Shown: positions 1 through 13,397 of the stretch, in pieces | Numbering within the stretch: position 1 is the first letter of the stretch | Layout: each line of letters starts with the position of its first letter | Source: Sphaeroforma arctica JP610 | Taxonomy: Eukaryota; Opisthokonta; Ichthyosporea; Ichthyophonida | Assembly: GCF_001186125.1 (NCBI RefSeq) | Contig: NW_014040463.1 | Coordinates: 25,652-52,804, forward strand | Direction of reading: 5' to 3' | DNA: 27,153 nt | The notes under the pieces: generated by a model | Seen by the model: only the letters and a program-made list of their open reading frames with translations | What the model was told of the DNA's origin: nothing | The model's database searches: none | Program-made: the position numbers and the translations under genes

Positions 1-1150
1 AGTATGTATAGCCTCCCTTATCCGTTCTCCATATAATGTATTTAATTTCAGAACGATCAAGAGGGGCATTAGAGTCATGTCTTCTTTTAAGTATAATCTC
101 GGTAGTCGGAATCCGACTAGTGCCTATATTTAAAGCACTAGAACCGTCGAGATTATTGACCTCATAGGTTCCACTTTTAGTGTCGGCTACAGAGATAATG
201 TATTGTCCTATCAATTTACGTTGACGAATGTTAACTCTGTTTCCAACCTGATACTCTGCTATCTTTTTGGTAGCATTACATCTATTTTGCCTTTTTAATA
301 AGGTCACATTACGTTTCTCTTGCAAGCAAGGATATACAACGTTGTAATTACGTTGTACCTTCTCTAACCGTGGTAACTCATGGTGATTAGGCTCGTACTT
401 GTTAAAAGGTATTTGTAACTCACTATATCAGCCACGAAAATAGTGAGCGGGTGTTGTACCTGTAACCGGATCCGCACACTTGTTCATCTGTGTTTGTACC
501 CACTTGAGGTGGTACGGCCAATCATCTGTTTCATCCGTTAATACAGTACGTAAGAAGAACTTAAGTCTTCTATGGCGCGTTTCATTCGCGCCTTGTGTTT
601 GCGGTTTATATGGTACACCCCTTTTATGGCACATGCCTGATACGAGTACTAACGATTCCATTACGTCATCGCAGAACTCGCTACCGTTATCAGTCCACAT
701 TATACCCGACCACCCGTGGTCAGCAAAAACTTGGCAACATAATTTTGCCACGGTCTGCGTACTCTTGTCCTTTAAAGGATAGAGCAAGTTATATCGTGAC
801 GCCACATCAAAGAAGTGACATACGCAACGGTCGCCTGTGTCTTCGGACGTAGGCAGGTCAACCAGATCAATGATGACCCTGCGCCATGGAACATTTTGAG
901 TCACACTCTTAAGCGGTGCAAACCCATAGCGCTTAATTTGGTTGAGATCACAGTCTGTACATGACTGATATACTCTGTCAACTAAAGTTGCCAGCTTAGG
1001 GTGCGCGATCCCATTTCGCTTAGCACCTTTCAGTGCGTCTACTACGTTCTGGTGCTTCAGCTTATGGTTTTGCGTCAGCCAAGCAAGAATGTTTTTATCA
1101 TTCTGCTCCTCCAGAATAAAGGTAGGGTGTTAAGAATACACTTGCGTGGT
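1..1150 (-). pseudogene. Retroelement integrase (fossil)
   Basis: The integrase of the same element has three parts on the minus strand. A zinc-binding H/C segment lies at about 905-1120, where a CTDC pair is visible. The catalytic core lies at about 428-904, with a TDNGSEF block and a KPQTQG block like those of the DDE integrase core. Basic C-terminal sequence continues from 427 to the left edge. In the family, this enzyme inserts the cDNA copy into host DNA. The copy is decayed and is reported only as a fossil. Confidence 0.85.
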
Positions 1151-1727
1151 CTTTAAGTCTGTAGTGTTTCCAGACTCCTGTCCTGTTTTCGCATGAGTGT
1201 CAAAAGTGCGCTCATGTGCGTTAGATACACCTGATTTATTAAATAGTCGCATTATATGTGTATACGCTTCAGGATTGTCTTTCATTAATCCCTTTAAGAA
1301 TAGGTGTTGAAAGACCTCGGGCTTGGACTTTATGTTATTAAACAGAGTCCTAGCTAGAGACTGACGCTTCTTAACAGTGTCATTAGTAGATTGTATTTAT
1401 TGTGCACAGACTTCAAGTGCTGTGTTGCCTTTGAGCTGCTTAACGTTCAATTTAGTAGAGCGGAATCTCTGATTCTTGGACCTTGTTAAGGAAGGTCTCA
1501 GAAGCAGCCCATTTGGTCGTTCCAAATGGGACCTATACGACATATTATAGTATGTCTCCAGGGTGTCTTCTGGACGGCTCGGGTACCCTGATATAGGAAA
1601 GTATCTACTTCCCTATCTAAATATATTGGCTCGCATTGTATCATGCATGTTAATGTATTGAGCCATGGATCTTTACTCCGTAACGGGCAACACAACGTGA
1701 TGGTAACATTGTGTATATGAACATAAT

Positions 1728-3582
1728 TTAGTAATTGGGCAAATAACTGAGATTAGCCCATGCTTTATGTTCGGAGAGGTCTAGTTGAAAGGCATCTCCT
1801 AAAGGATGATTTAAAGTCCTGTAACTCTTAAGTTGTGCATTATGATGTGCAGCAGACATGTCAACTGTATGTGGCCCAAATATCTTTTGAGCCAGTTCAA
1901 ACCACCTGGGGTTACATTTCCAATCAGTGGCTAGTAACTCACGTACAGATTTATTAAAGTCCGGTACATAGCGTGATAACATATCCGGTAGATAAATATG
2001 TATCCTTGGTAGATGTTTGATATCAAAATGAAACTTTAATATTGTATCATGCCATCGGCTCAGTAATTGAGAGTCTGGCTTCATTTCCTTCATATATTGA
2101 AGGAACTTCTGATCACACATCAGCGTAAAAGCTGTTCCGTATAAGTAATCGCGGAAATGTGTTAAAGCTACTACTATTGCTAGTAGCTCTTACTTCACAG
2201 TTGGATATTTCAACTGTGATGCATTCATTGCTCGGCTAAAGAATTGTATATACCTAGGTCTATTATTTATAACCTGGTATAGTACACCTCCGAGTGCTAA
2301 GTCTGATGCGTCCGTTGCTATTTCAAAAGGCACGCCATCGACTGGTCCTTGTACAACAGGGGCTTGTTGGACTGCGTGCTTGAGCGCTTTAAATGCGTCA
2401 TCACACTCTTTAGTCCACAAGTATCCTAATTTGCCTTTATGACATCTTAAGTGTCCAAAGGGTATAAGGTAATCAGCCAAGTGTGATACGAAGTTTATAA
2501 ACCCACACATGCTGTTCACATCTCTTCCTGTAGTTGGTGTTCGCCAATCTAACAGGTGTTCCACCTTACCGGGGTCGATTATAATACCTTCCCCAGATAT
2601 ACTATAGCCTAAGAGCTGTATTTCGCTTATGGCGAAGTGACATTTCTTCTCGTTAATATTAAAGTTTTGTTCGTTGAGTCTTTGAAGGACTCGCCTGACT
2701 AATGCGGCATGTTCGCCCTTAGTCTTAGAAAAGATGACTATGTCATCTATATAGACTTGCACGTTAGGCATGTCTGCAAACATTTCCTCCATTACTTGTT
2801 GGAAGAATGCTGGTAAAGAGTGCAACCCGAAAGGTGCACCTCTAAACCTGTATTGTTTACCTTTCCAGGTAAAACTAAAGTACTTACGATGGGGTTCATA
2901 AATTTGCATTTGATGATACCCCTGTGTTAGGTCTATGGATGTAAACACAGTAGCACCTCCCATTCGTCTCAGTAACTCGTTTATACGAGGGAGATGGAAA
3001 CTATGAGTCAGCCATAACTTATCTATTGGACTCATATCTAGACATACTCTCACTTTCTTAAATGTTCCGTCAGAGATGTGTTGATCAACTGCCAATAATG
3101 CTGTTAACTGGCGTTTGTTGATAATTGATTTCGATTACCCCATCGGATAACCATTTCTCAACTTGTTCTTTAACTATAGCTTCGTGTCTCCAAGAAACAT
3201 AGTTTCTTGAAGGGCATTTGAGCATAGTAAAGTCTACCTTGGTTAAGTCAAGGCTGACATATCCGTCGTTAAAACGGAATTTTGCCCAATCTGTGATCTT
3301 TATCTTCTTATTTACTTGAATCAGATCCATGATTTTGTCCGCAAAGTCAGGTATTAATGCCTTGACTGTGTCTGACGGGGGCTGATATGGTTTCAGACAG
3401 TTATCGCCTGATTGATCCTTTAATGGAACTATGTTATTTGGTAAACCAGTTACGGATATACCTAAAATAAGTAAATCACGCATTCCGACTATTAAGTCGT
3501 ACTTCTGTGACATCTTAACTATCACAGCTTGGGTAGTGATATTTCTATCATTGGCCAGGGAGATTTTAACATCTGTGGCCAC
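1728..3582 (-). pseudogene. Retroelement protease end, reverse transcriptase and RNase H (fossil)
   Basis: This is the central pol part of the Ty3/Gypsy-like fossil. The right end reads as the close of a retroviral-type aspartic protease fold (a DLIVGM-type segment). It is followed by the reverse transcriptase palm, with the SIDLTQGYHQ and FRGAPFGL blocks and the catalytic YIDDIVIF box typical of Ty3/Gypsy RT. The connection region and an RNase H with a DASDLALGGVL block follow. The remainder towards 1728 is RNase H and linker sequence. In the family, these domains copy the RNA genome into DNA. The piece is part of a broken element and is not expected to be active. Confidence 0.88.
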
Positions 3583-3851
3583 GAAATCGATAATAGCAAA
3601 TCAAAAGAATTTGAGTGTTTCAGTTGTGATCATCGTTATAGCGGTCAATGTTTCAATGTCAACATTTTTTCAATGGCGGGCGAATTACTACCCGCCAAAA
3701 TTTGGGACAATTTTAGCAGAACGACTGTCATCTGAGTACCTGTCAAATGCACCTTTCATATAAGAAAGGATACTACATAGATATATAAGTTACAACTTTA
3801 ATGTTAACTCGAGGCTTAATGAAAGTTGCAACTCATAATAACGTATTGAGC

Positions 3852-3890
3852 TTAGCCGGGCGGGGCGGGTCGGGGGCCCCGGGCCGCCCT
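3852..3890. repeat. GC-rich palindromic block
   Basis: This short, almost pure G+C stretch contains GGGGGCCCCGGGCC and adjacent GGGCGGGG runs. It could fold on itself, and it stands out sharply from the AT-rich surroundings. It borders the CGATAC repeat family and may be one end of that element. Its function is unknown. Confidence 0.6.
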
Positions 3891-3891
3891 T

Positions 3892-4310
3892 GAGAATCAC
3901 CGATACTTTAAAATAAATAAATCGGAGTGTATCGGTGAATTTTACCGATACCATCGGTCTGAATCACCGATAATCGGAGTGTATCCGTCAATTGTACCAT
4001 ATCATCGTCCTGAATCACCGATACCATTATTTTAAAATCGGAGTGTATCGGGTCAATTTTACCGATACCTGATAAACACCGATACTTTACCGATACCTGA
4101 TAAACACCGATACTCTACCGATACTCGAAATTCGGCAACAAAATCGGTATTTGGGCCAAAATTTTAACCCCGAATCGATACCCCGATACTTTCTATTAGC
4201 GAAAAATATCGATATCCCGATACCCGTTACTGGGTATCGGTCCCGATTTATATCGATTTTCCGATACTGTCCGATACCGATACTTACCGATAGCCAAACG
4301 CTAATGTGAT
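3892..4310. repeat. CGATAC/GTATCGG repeat family (possible hAT-type MITE)
   Basis: About 420 bp are built from the word ACCGATAC and its reverse complement. Three degenerate copies of a 50-75 bp unit start with GAATCACCGATA, contain TCGGAGTGTATCGG and end with TTTTACCGATACC. They begin near 3892, 3961 and 4012. Two or more copies of a 27 bp unit around CGATACCTGATAAACAC follow, near 4064 and 4091. The tail to 4310 mixes CGATATCG words in both orientations. Many copies of a short word in both orientations are typical of the subterminal regions of hAT-type DNA transposons and their MITEs. I see no transposase, and no clear terminal inverted repeat or 8 bp target duplication, so the family assignment is tentative. 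Confidence 0.6.
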
Positions 4311-4478
4311 GAGCCGGGATACAGATACAACACATTGGTTATGCCATAGTTGTGATTGGTATGATATGTCCAGAGTCCAACCTCGAAAGTACATAAACGC
4401 CGAATGTGGTCATGATAGTCAGTAAAACAACATCTTGCATCATTATCTCTGCCGGAAGATTTTCTACCCGCAACAACC

Positions 4479-6374
4479 TCATTCCAAATCAACATTCCTG
4501 ACCCAAACGGCAAGCATATTCGACCCCGTAACACCACACACATACTTCTCCGACGGAGAAATGGCTATGCACCGCAGAGGCATTCTTAGACCCGGATTGT
4601 CGTATTGCAATACCTAACACGAGTATAGGAAAGGAACAAATTAGAAACCGCCTACCACAGGGGACTCAAAGTGTTGCATCATATTTTGGTAAATATGTGC
4701 AAATTTTCACGTTATGAACGTATACTGGGTCATGTGTCATGGTTTCAGAAACATAATACACCAAACCATTTCTCAATTTTACGAGAACATGTTTTATCTT
4801 GTTTAAACAATCACAGGTCACAAGATTTAACGGTGTTTGATTGGAGTACACAAGGAAGGGCAAATGAACGATCGGGAAAAAACGAATCTGTAATTGATCT
4901 GAACCCTCCCCCCCCATAAAAAGTTTTCTTTAGACCCCATCTTACCAGACAGTACTGCGTGAAATGTAGTCACCCATGCCATTCGAGGCTGCCGCGAACG
5001 CAACACATCACGTTCCGTACATCTTTATACGGACAACGCATTATTCACTTTAGGCGCATTGTAAAGGTTAGACAATACTATGTATGTTCATTAAATATAC
5101 ACCTACACCTGACGTACAACTACTTGTTTTACCCATCTGTCAATATACATATACTATATTCAAACATAGATTTCCTAAGTGTTTACAAACGTTGTGAATG
5201 TACGCAGTTGTAGTGGGCACAGTTTAAATCTACTCAACTAACAAATAACTTGTGCATAGCCAAAAAGAAACGGGTGATACTAGTGTGATACTACATACTT
5301 GGCAAGGAGGTATCGCAAGGTAAGGACGCAGTTTGCTGGCCATGTCGTAGATTTTGAGCTTGCCATCCATATCGCCAGAAATCAAGGTTGATCCATCTTA
5401 CGTAAGCAGTTTGAAAATGTAGAATGACACAGGCCAAGTAATAGCGGTATAAATACTAGGTAAGTCAATAGAACAATACATAAGAAATGTTCTCATTAGA
5501 AACTTCGATTCCTGCAATCACATCAGTCATCTCTGCAATCTTGCAGTTGAACGAGTGCCTATTAACTGTTGCATTGTACATATTCAAGAGAACCAAGCCC
5601 TGATGGCGAATACCACCTCGAAGAGTAGCACGCACATGAGAGTACTAAATAATGGGTAAAGCACGAAGAGACAAACATAGCTACATGGTCGCACACAAAT
5701 CTGCACGTCCACTGTAAGCTCAAAAGCACACTGCGCACAGCTTACCATCAGTCACGGCGGCTTTGTAGAAAAATTTGTGCGATAGCGAGTGGTTAAGTAT
5801 GCCATGAATGTGATCTCGTTTCTTGACCGCACGTGCATCGGTGGCTACCACATGGTCCCACAGCACAATGCGACCATCATGTGCACTCTTAGAGGCTGTT
5901 GACAAGGAGTAGGAGAATGAATTAAACATCGTCATTGTATTTGTACTGTACGAATGTATGAAGATGTGTGCGTGCATGAATTGAATATAGTTTTTATTGT
6001 AATTATTTCAGCAGGTTGAAAACCATCATGTGGGTTTATGATAGAGCTAAAAGAGTAGACAAAAATATATTTGACGAATGCGGTTTAGGAGTTCGTAAAA
6101 CTGGCAAAATCAGAGGACATTGGCGATCTGCAGTCAGACAACTCTTCTACCTTCCGTATGAAATAATCAACAATTGACAAAGAGCTAGTAACATATCACA
6201 AGCGAGAAGATGAAATAGTGGGGCACCTCTATTGCCGGTTCGACACTATTTTATGCTTTGTGAAAAACTCATTTGTGAAGTACTGTATACGACGGGATTT
6301 AGTAGATCCGAGTACGAAGAGAACCACCGTTAAGGCCGCACAACTGCACACAGACCAGACTTATATATATATAT

Positions 6375-6444
<70 letters not shown>

Positions 6445-7908
6445 CAACAGTATATATGAGAATTAACGCTCATACCGGCGTAACGTACCTACGTGGTTGT
6501 TCTTGACGTACAGAATCTGATCAATCGGACATGCTCTGTGCACCGAATCCTCAGCGTAGAGATACACCTCACTCGACGAAAAGCGATCATCTGCATACAC
6601 GAAATATACGAGAAAAACGAAAAGTGTCAAAGTGCGGTGGCCGTGTGTGCACGTGTTTATAACACAGAACAACGGTTGATAGCGTGAGAACATTTATATG
6701 CGCGGCTATTGATGAGACACGACAGATGTGTTCAATTACACCCCCAGTAAATCTAGCTCAAAATAAACCAAGGGAGACATAGTTGTTGCAAGTGGAGATA
6801 AAGGTCAATTCCAAGACCGAATAGACGAGATCACGTTTGGTCCATAGTAGCATTCTTGTCAAGTATTAGGCATCTAGTATAAGTATGACAATCATACATA
6901 TATACTTCAAAGTGCAACACACACAACCATTATAGATAAAATCAAACGCGCTTCGAGGAATCACGAACACGATCTCAACACGAACTCGTGTCACAAAATG
7001 GTAAGCACACTGGAGAAAGCAAAATGTACATCACATAAGCTAGGCACTGTGCAGAGTTACACACTACAGCAAACCATTCCATTCACAAACCAAAAGAGCA
7101 CATATGAATGCAAGGTGTCACCCTTGTTACTATGAGCAGTCAAGCACGCACATAACAAAGCAGCGAATCCAGACTGCAAGCCTTTCAAGGCGTATAACAC
7201 CCAAGTACCAATCGTTACGCACACATCCAAAACAAACATCATTCATCAAGTGTGCATAAACTTCAACTTCACCTGTTTTCACGAAGGATAGACATACCTG
7301 AATCACTGGGGGATAATTTGCTGCGCTTGGCCGGCCTGCCTCCCTGATCGTTGTCGTCTATACGCCACTTAGCGAGATACCCTAAGATTTATAATCAACA
7401 TGAGATAAGACATTGGATACGATCACAGGATGGATAGAAACTCTTAAGGCCAATTGGACAAATATACAGCTATGTGTATGTATAGTTACTCGCAGCCAGA
7501 TGAACCGAAATACCATATTCTGCGAGTCTCATAAACGATCGGTTATATACACACACAGATACTCATCAACATACCTTCATCCCCGCCAACAATGATAAAG
7601 GTAGAGGTCTGACTCATGCGCTCAAACGGCGGCATACAGACAGTGTATACTTTTTGCGGCAGCATTATACGACACAACCGCACAGACTCCATTGCTTCGC
7701 TCTCGCCCGGAATCGCAGGGGCACCAATTTGCCACAGATCGATCTGGTTCTCCCCTCCAACTAGGTATGTGCGTGAAAAGAAATAGTTGGCGGCAAAGAA
7801 ATCAGAATTCATTCTTTTGGGAGGAGAGTTTGGCGCATCGACGAGGTTATAAAGGAACTTAGTGTTACTTATTCGCTGCTATGGCCAGACAAAGTTGAAC
7901 TCACAATT

Positions 7909-7947
<39 letters not shown>

Positions 7948-7967
7948 GTATATATACATACATACAT

Positions 7968-8015
<48 letters not shown>

Positions 8016-11000
8016 CCATATTGTATGTAAGGGCCATAGGGAAGGGCGGCGAATAGCACGCGTCCAATGTGCCAGTAAACGAACACTCTACACATCAGAG
8101 AGCTCCGGGCGGAACAAGGGGCGGAACAAGCACAGATGGATTTTGGGCTATCATAGAACTAACCGATACTTGCAAAAGTTAGGACATAGATAAATCTTAA
8201 ACTCACTTGCGTGTATATCTATGTGCCAAGCTACCACAAAGGGAGCATTTTGAGCACTATATAATACTACAGGATAGGAAAACGCTATATCAGAGATTGC
8301 CAACACACGGTATAAAAGTGTCGCAACGTGTGTAGCGGGCAACAAAGTCATGTGTATTTGTACCTATTAACCAGTTCTTCTTGTCGGGATGTGCTTCTAG
8401 ACAGACGACCTTTTCCCCATTGCCCTGTGAAATCGTGGCAGAAAAAAGGGAAATTAAACTATAATACATAATTTATTTCGAAAGGTTAGAACGATAAATC
8501 AGCTTGTACATTTCACGAAAGTAACAAAGTACTTAACATACAGTGAGAAGATCGAAGGCCTTGCGCGTCCACGGATCGACTAGGCGCACGTTGCCTGACT
8601 TTCCAGCTACCGCTAACACATGCAAGCCCGCACTACTCTTGTAACCAAGATTAGCACTTCTTCCATCCTGATATGTTGAATGGGAGTTTTTTGGGAACGA
8701 AATTCGGTAAATTTGGGTCAGAAGTCGAGTTATAGGGGGAACATTTAGGTGGCGTGGGCTTTGTGCGCACAAAGGATGCTGTATTAGGGTATGACTAGTA
8801 GACTCTGTTCAGAAATCCTAACATCAAAATGAGAGCAACAAAACTAGGAACAATTTACGTAGATATGTGCGTGATAGTTGAAGTGTGACCTCATACAAAA
8901 TGTATAGAACATGTTTAGGACACATCCGCAGGTCTAAGAATGCTCGCAAAAGCCTCGTACGGCCTCGCACAATTGTACCACAGAAATTCATGATCCATTC
9001 GATGACTCATTTGCGCCACTGAATTTTGTGTACAAAATGATATTCGCCCTTCTACAACCTATAATACACTCTATAATTCCTATTCATAAAATATGTTATT
9101 GAGGGTCTTATGAGCAGTGATTCATGATACCGCTATTATCATCCTGCGGCTCAATCATTTGCCACATAATGTCTAATGAATCTTTTTTAGCGCTCGATGC
9201 TGTGAGTTGAGTCAACGATTTGCAAAATGATGCACAAAGATGGCTAGATCTAGTAAACAAAATTTTATTTATACTTTAAATGTATATGAATACATATCTG
9301 CATACATAATACCTACCTGAAGCCAAGTGAGAGCGGTCAATTGGTCGCCGACATCTGACAGCTTGAACAGCACTGAGATTGTAGCAATGTTTGTCACGCA
9401 CAGTGTATGACCCCCACAACTGGCTACCACATTGTCCGCAACTGAGCACAAAAGGGATACAATAATTAGAATCCCAAGTGTTGCAGACAGAGAAAGAATC
9501 AACATAGCTAGCTTGGACCAGGTTCTGGTAAAAACTAAGAATGTGGTGCAAAGTGATCACAGCAATGTTCATGACTGTAAGTTTGGTACGATTGAAGTTG
9601 GGGCTAGTCCGAGGCATGGCTGCATCGGTTATATACACATATGGTAATACTACATGTTCTATAGTATAGGTTTAAACATACGCATATCACTACACACATA
9701 TATGAATTCTGTTGAATCAGGATACAACAAGCGGCTGTACTCATGCTTACAGATACATTCGTAGTGTAGCGTGCGTATGTGGATCTTGGATGATGAGACT
9801 CTTCGCGGGAAATGAACGCAGAACGATATTTTGAATCCATTTAAGTGCATGCTTGTGCTATAAAATATCACCCTGATTGTCAATCAGTTAAGATTCGATT
9901 ATTATCATTGCTTTCACATTTTGTTCATTTTGCAAGCTACAAATTGTGATGCCGTGCACATTCACACATACACCAGCGATGCGCTTAAGGAACCAGTAAG
10001 AGACAAATCAAACACCAATACATACATACTCATGGAAGCAGACAGACACGCATCTCCCCCCCCCTACACACTACTTACTTCGTTGATCCTCCACATGAGG
10101 ATGGAAGGCACACGCCCACACCTCTGTACCATCGTCCCGTTCTTTGTTCTTGCCCTTGGGATCCGAATGAATGCGTAAGAGCGCCTCCATCTTCAGACCG
10201 TGTTTGAAAGAGTCGATGGCCAAAGGGGTGGCACTTGCGGCGCGTGACTTGACCTCTGCGAGGCGACGTTTCTCATCATCTGTGCCAGGAAGATATTCGA
10301 TAGGCGTTTAGTCATTTCCTGGCTTCTGTGGTAACAACATAATTACGGGTGCTCGTATTGCGAAATGGTGCTAATGCGATGAACTCGAAGCACACATACT
10401 CGATCGAAAATGTGCGGAAACAGTGCGCCGAAGGATTGTTCAACAGGGACACGCACCAAACCAAAAGAAGACCTACTAGTTACCGATAAATATCACGAGA
10501 ATAGAATGCACCAAGACGATGATCTCAAGAATACATACTTGATATAAAGCCACACGATACTGCGTGCAAGATGGCCACTTCAAACAGACATACTTGAGAC
10601 AAAGACACAGTACGGACACAGCCAGTCGGCCTCGGGAATGGCATCCAGCACCACATCGCCACACCAGATGTGGTAGAAATCATCGCAACCATCGCACATC
10701 AGGCTGTGGCAGAAAAGGGGATACATGTAAAAAAGAATATATATCCAAAAGATAATACGATTGTAAAAGGGTGAGGGAAACAGGCTAAAGTATATTGAAA
10801 ATAAATATTCAGGAGTGCGCTAAGGGATGTGCAGTAGTGGAAGGAGGACACGCGCACACATATGTGAAATATTTGTAAGTGGAAGGAAAGCATAGGTGTA
10901 CCAATGTGCGAGGATATGGGTGAGAGTGTGCAGGACGTATGAGAATGTGTCCATAATATGCGATAAAGCTGGCATGTACCTACCTGGTGAGCATTTCTAT

Positions 11001-13250
11001 GGAGTGTTGGACATCATGTTCAAAGTGTGAGTGTACATGCACGTGCGAATGAGAATGACGACATAGGGATGCAGTCATCTCTGAGCATATGCGGGTGTCG
11101 TGGAAAAAACATGCATTGGCTCTCGGAATGACCGTCATTAAGTCAGCATGCATATGTCTGAGAGCTGAGAGCGGCAGATTATCACAATACAAATAAGCAC
11201 CCTGGGCGTAGATAGCAGGCAAAGATCACTAGATCGTGGAACTTCGTAGTGACGTGGCGTGTTCTGTCGTGCAGTCCTATAGAGTACAAAGTACCACATG
11301 GCAAACCAACAAGATTCTTATATTCATTCAAATCAATCAGAGGTGTCCACACAGACAGTTTCATATCGCTTACATGTGGAAATGATGTCGCACTGAACAA
11401 TGGCAACGCAAACGCAGCAAACTAACAAGGATTATAATGGAGCAGTATTAAAAGTCTACATGATATAATCCATCCATGGCGTTCTACTGACATACATTTT
11501 ATCGTCTGGAGAATCCAGTCCGCACACTACACACGATCCGTTGTCTGTCCGCTGTTCATAACCTATTAATGGTGACAAATGGAGTCCTGTACCTTAGCTT
11601 TGAGATCACAACAATTGTGACTTACTGATGACAGCTTAATTTGTGGGTAGAATTTGTTGCGCACAAGAAATGCGAGCTAAGTAAGGTCCACTAAAGCACG
11701 GGAAAGGTGTGATACCATACGCAGATTGTCTGCTGTAACTATTGTATGACAGTTGTATACCGTGTCGGCACAACATATATATTGACAGGAGAAAATATAG
11801 TGTGAATATGGGAGCATGAGTTTCATATAATTCGAAAATTAAGTATGCATTGGAGAACATCAATCACTCACCATTGAAGTTTTCAATGGTTGGATTGTAC
11901 TTCTTGGCGTCCTTTTTGATCACACTCGCCAGTTCTGAAAAAGATTGAGACGAATATACAGAGATGTCAGTTATGTGCAATGCAAATTCATACTAAATAA
12001 AAGTTCCCAGTTCGGTATAGGTCCGTGTTTGTGCAGAAGCTACAACTCCGCTGTGTGTCCATATCCAAGCTAAAGAATGCGCAAGTCTTATGCACAGCAG
12101 TTTACAGACACTCGATATGAACTGAGCGTCCATCGGACTCGCAAACCTGCATGAAACAGAGTGCAGAGATGGAAGGTGTGTGGCAGCGAGTGAATATTGA
12201 GATGCGCACGTGTCCAAGTTGATTTGTGCGGGAATGCACATGCTATGATATCATGTGGAGAAATCAGTGAGAACTGAAACAGCCATGATTTGTGGGATAT
12301 ATGAATAGATATAGCCATGTGTTCTGGGATACACATTTAGTGCAGAAGTTTTAGGGTTTCCGATATACATGGTTGGTACCCTTAAGCTATTGAACCCAGC
12401 TGATTTGCGTGCAATTTGCTAAACGCATCTGAATACATACACGGGAAGACACAACGTGCAACAACTGCATGCCAGAGAGACACATGGGATGTTCATTTTC
12501 CGACTGCATAGTCTATGTGGGAATACCTGAGTGATTCAAAATGCCTAGGTGATCCGAATGGTATCCCGCATGATGTCTTCAATTATACAATATAGAATAT
12601 GGGTCGTGCGTGCTGTGGTCTAAAACTATGCGCGAGCACAATAGATATGTGTAGGTATGTGTGCTGACAACTTTGTGACACGAAAGGTTGGACCGAGGAG
12701 CCCATTGCAATCAATTACAGGATAGTTACATCATCATTGCGTGGAAATGGTTTCATGCCACTTAAAAGGACAGTGCTTGATTTTGATACCGAAAAATATC
12801 AGTAGGAGGCGCGCACATATGTCAATTTCGTATTGACTGCAATGTGTGATAGAGGCTTGCTCACATTACTGAATTGCTAGATACCAAAACACATCGCCCA
12901 TTCCGGGTAGAAAAATGTACTCCCAGATGCCACCGGCGGTCAAGAGACATAGCCATGCTCACAAAAAAGAATTGTGCAATAGCTCCAAGAATTGGGCTAT
13001 ACTAAACCTGGGCGAGAGGCAGCACTAACTTTGAGAACAAAGCATCCTTGTTGCTGCTTCCTGCACCATTGACCATACCAACTTTTATAAGCGTTCCAAC
13101 TGATCGAATTGTTCTGCTATATGTCCACGATCACATGAAACCCTCAAGAATACTTTACCATAATGGACACTCATTGAACATACACACACTCACACACTCA
13201 CACAGACACAGAGAGACACAGACACAGACACAGTCACAGACAGACACATA

Positions 13251-13287
<37 letters not shown>

Positions 13288-13298
13288 TATACATATAC

Positions 13299-13397
<99 letters not shown>

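Larger units (their letters stand above)
1..3760 (-). mobile_element. Decayed Ty3/Gypsy-like LTR retroelement, pol region
   Basis: A degenerate retroelement is read on the minus strand and leaves the window on the left. From right to left the parts are the end of an aspartic protease, reverse transcriptase, RNase H, and an integrase with its zinc-binding, catalytic and C-terminal parts. That order (protease, RT, RNase H, integrase) is the Ty3/Gypsy order, whereas Copia elements place integrase before RT. No gag-like coding and no LTR is recognisable on the right before the CGATAC repeat block, so this copy appears to lack its 5' portion; any 3' LTR would lie outside the window. The copy is broken several times and is a fossil of moderate age. 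The family domains remain readable, so it is not ancient. It lies tail to tail with nothing; its right end is about 0.7 kb beyond the 3' end of the LRWD1-like gene. Confidence 0.9.

Noticed and set aside
3892-4130. CRISPR-like array of short repeats
   Set aside because: The units vary in length, have no unique spacers of constant size and occur in both orientations, and the window is eukaryotic.
4087-4335. 82-codon minus-strand ORF over the CGATAC repeats
   Set aside because: It is produced by the repeat itself (recurring YR, IG and DI residues) and has no protein-like features.
10594-11562. A separate small PHD gene nested in an LRWD1 intron
   Set aside because: Both PHD exons are on the same strand, have no start or stop of their own, and match the phases of the neighbouring exons (1-2-1), so a single gene is simpler.
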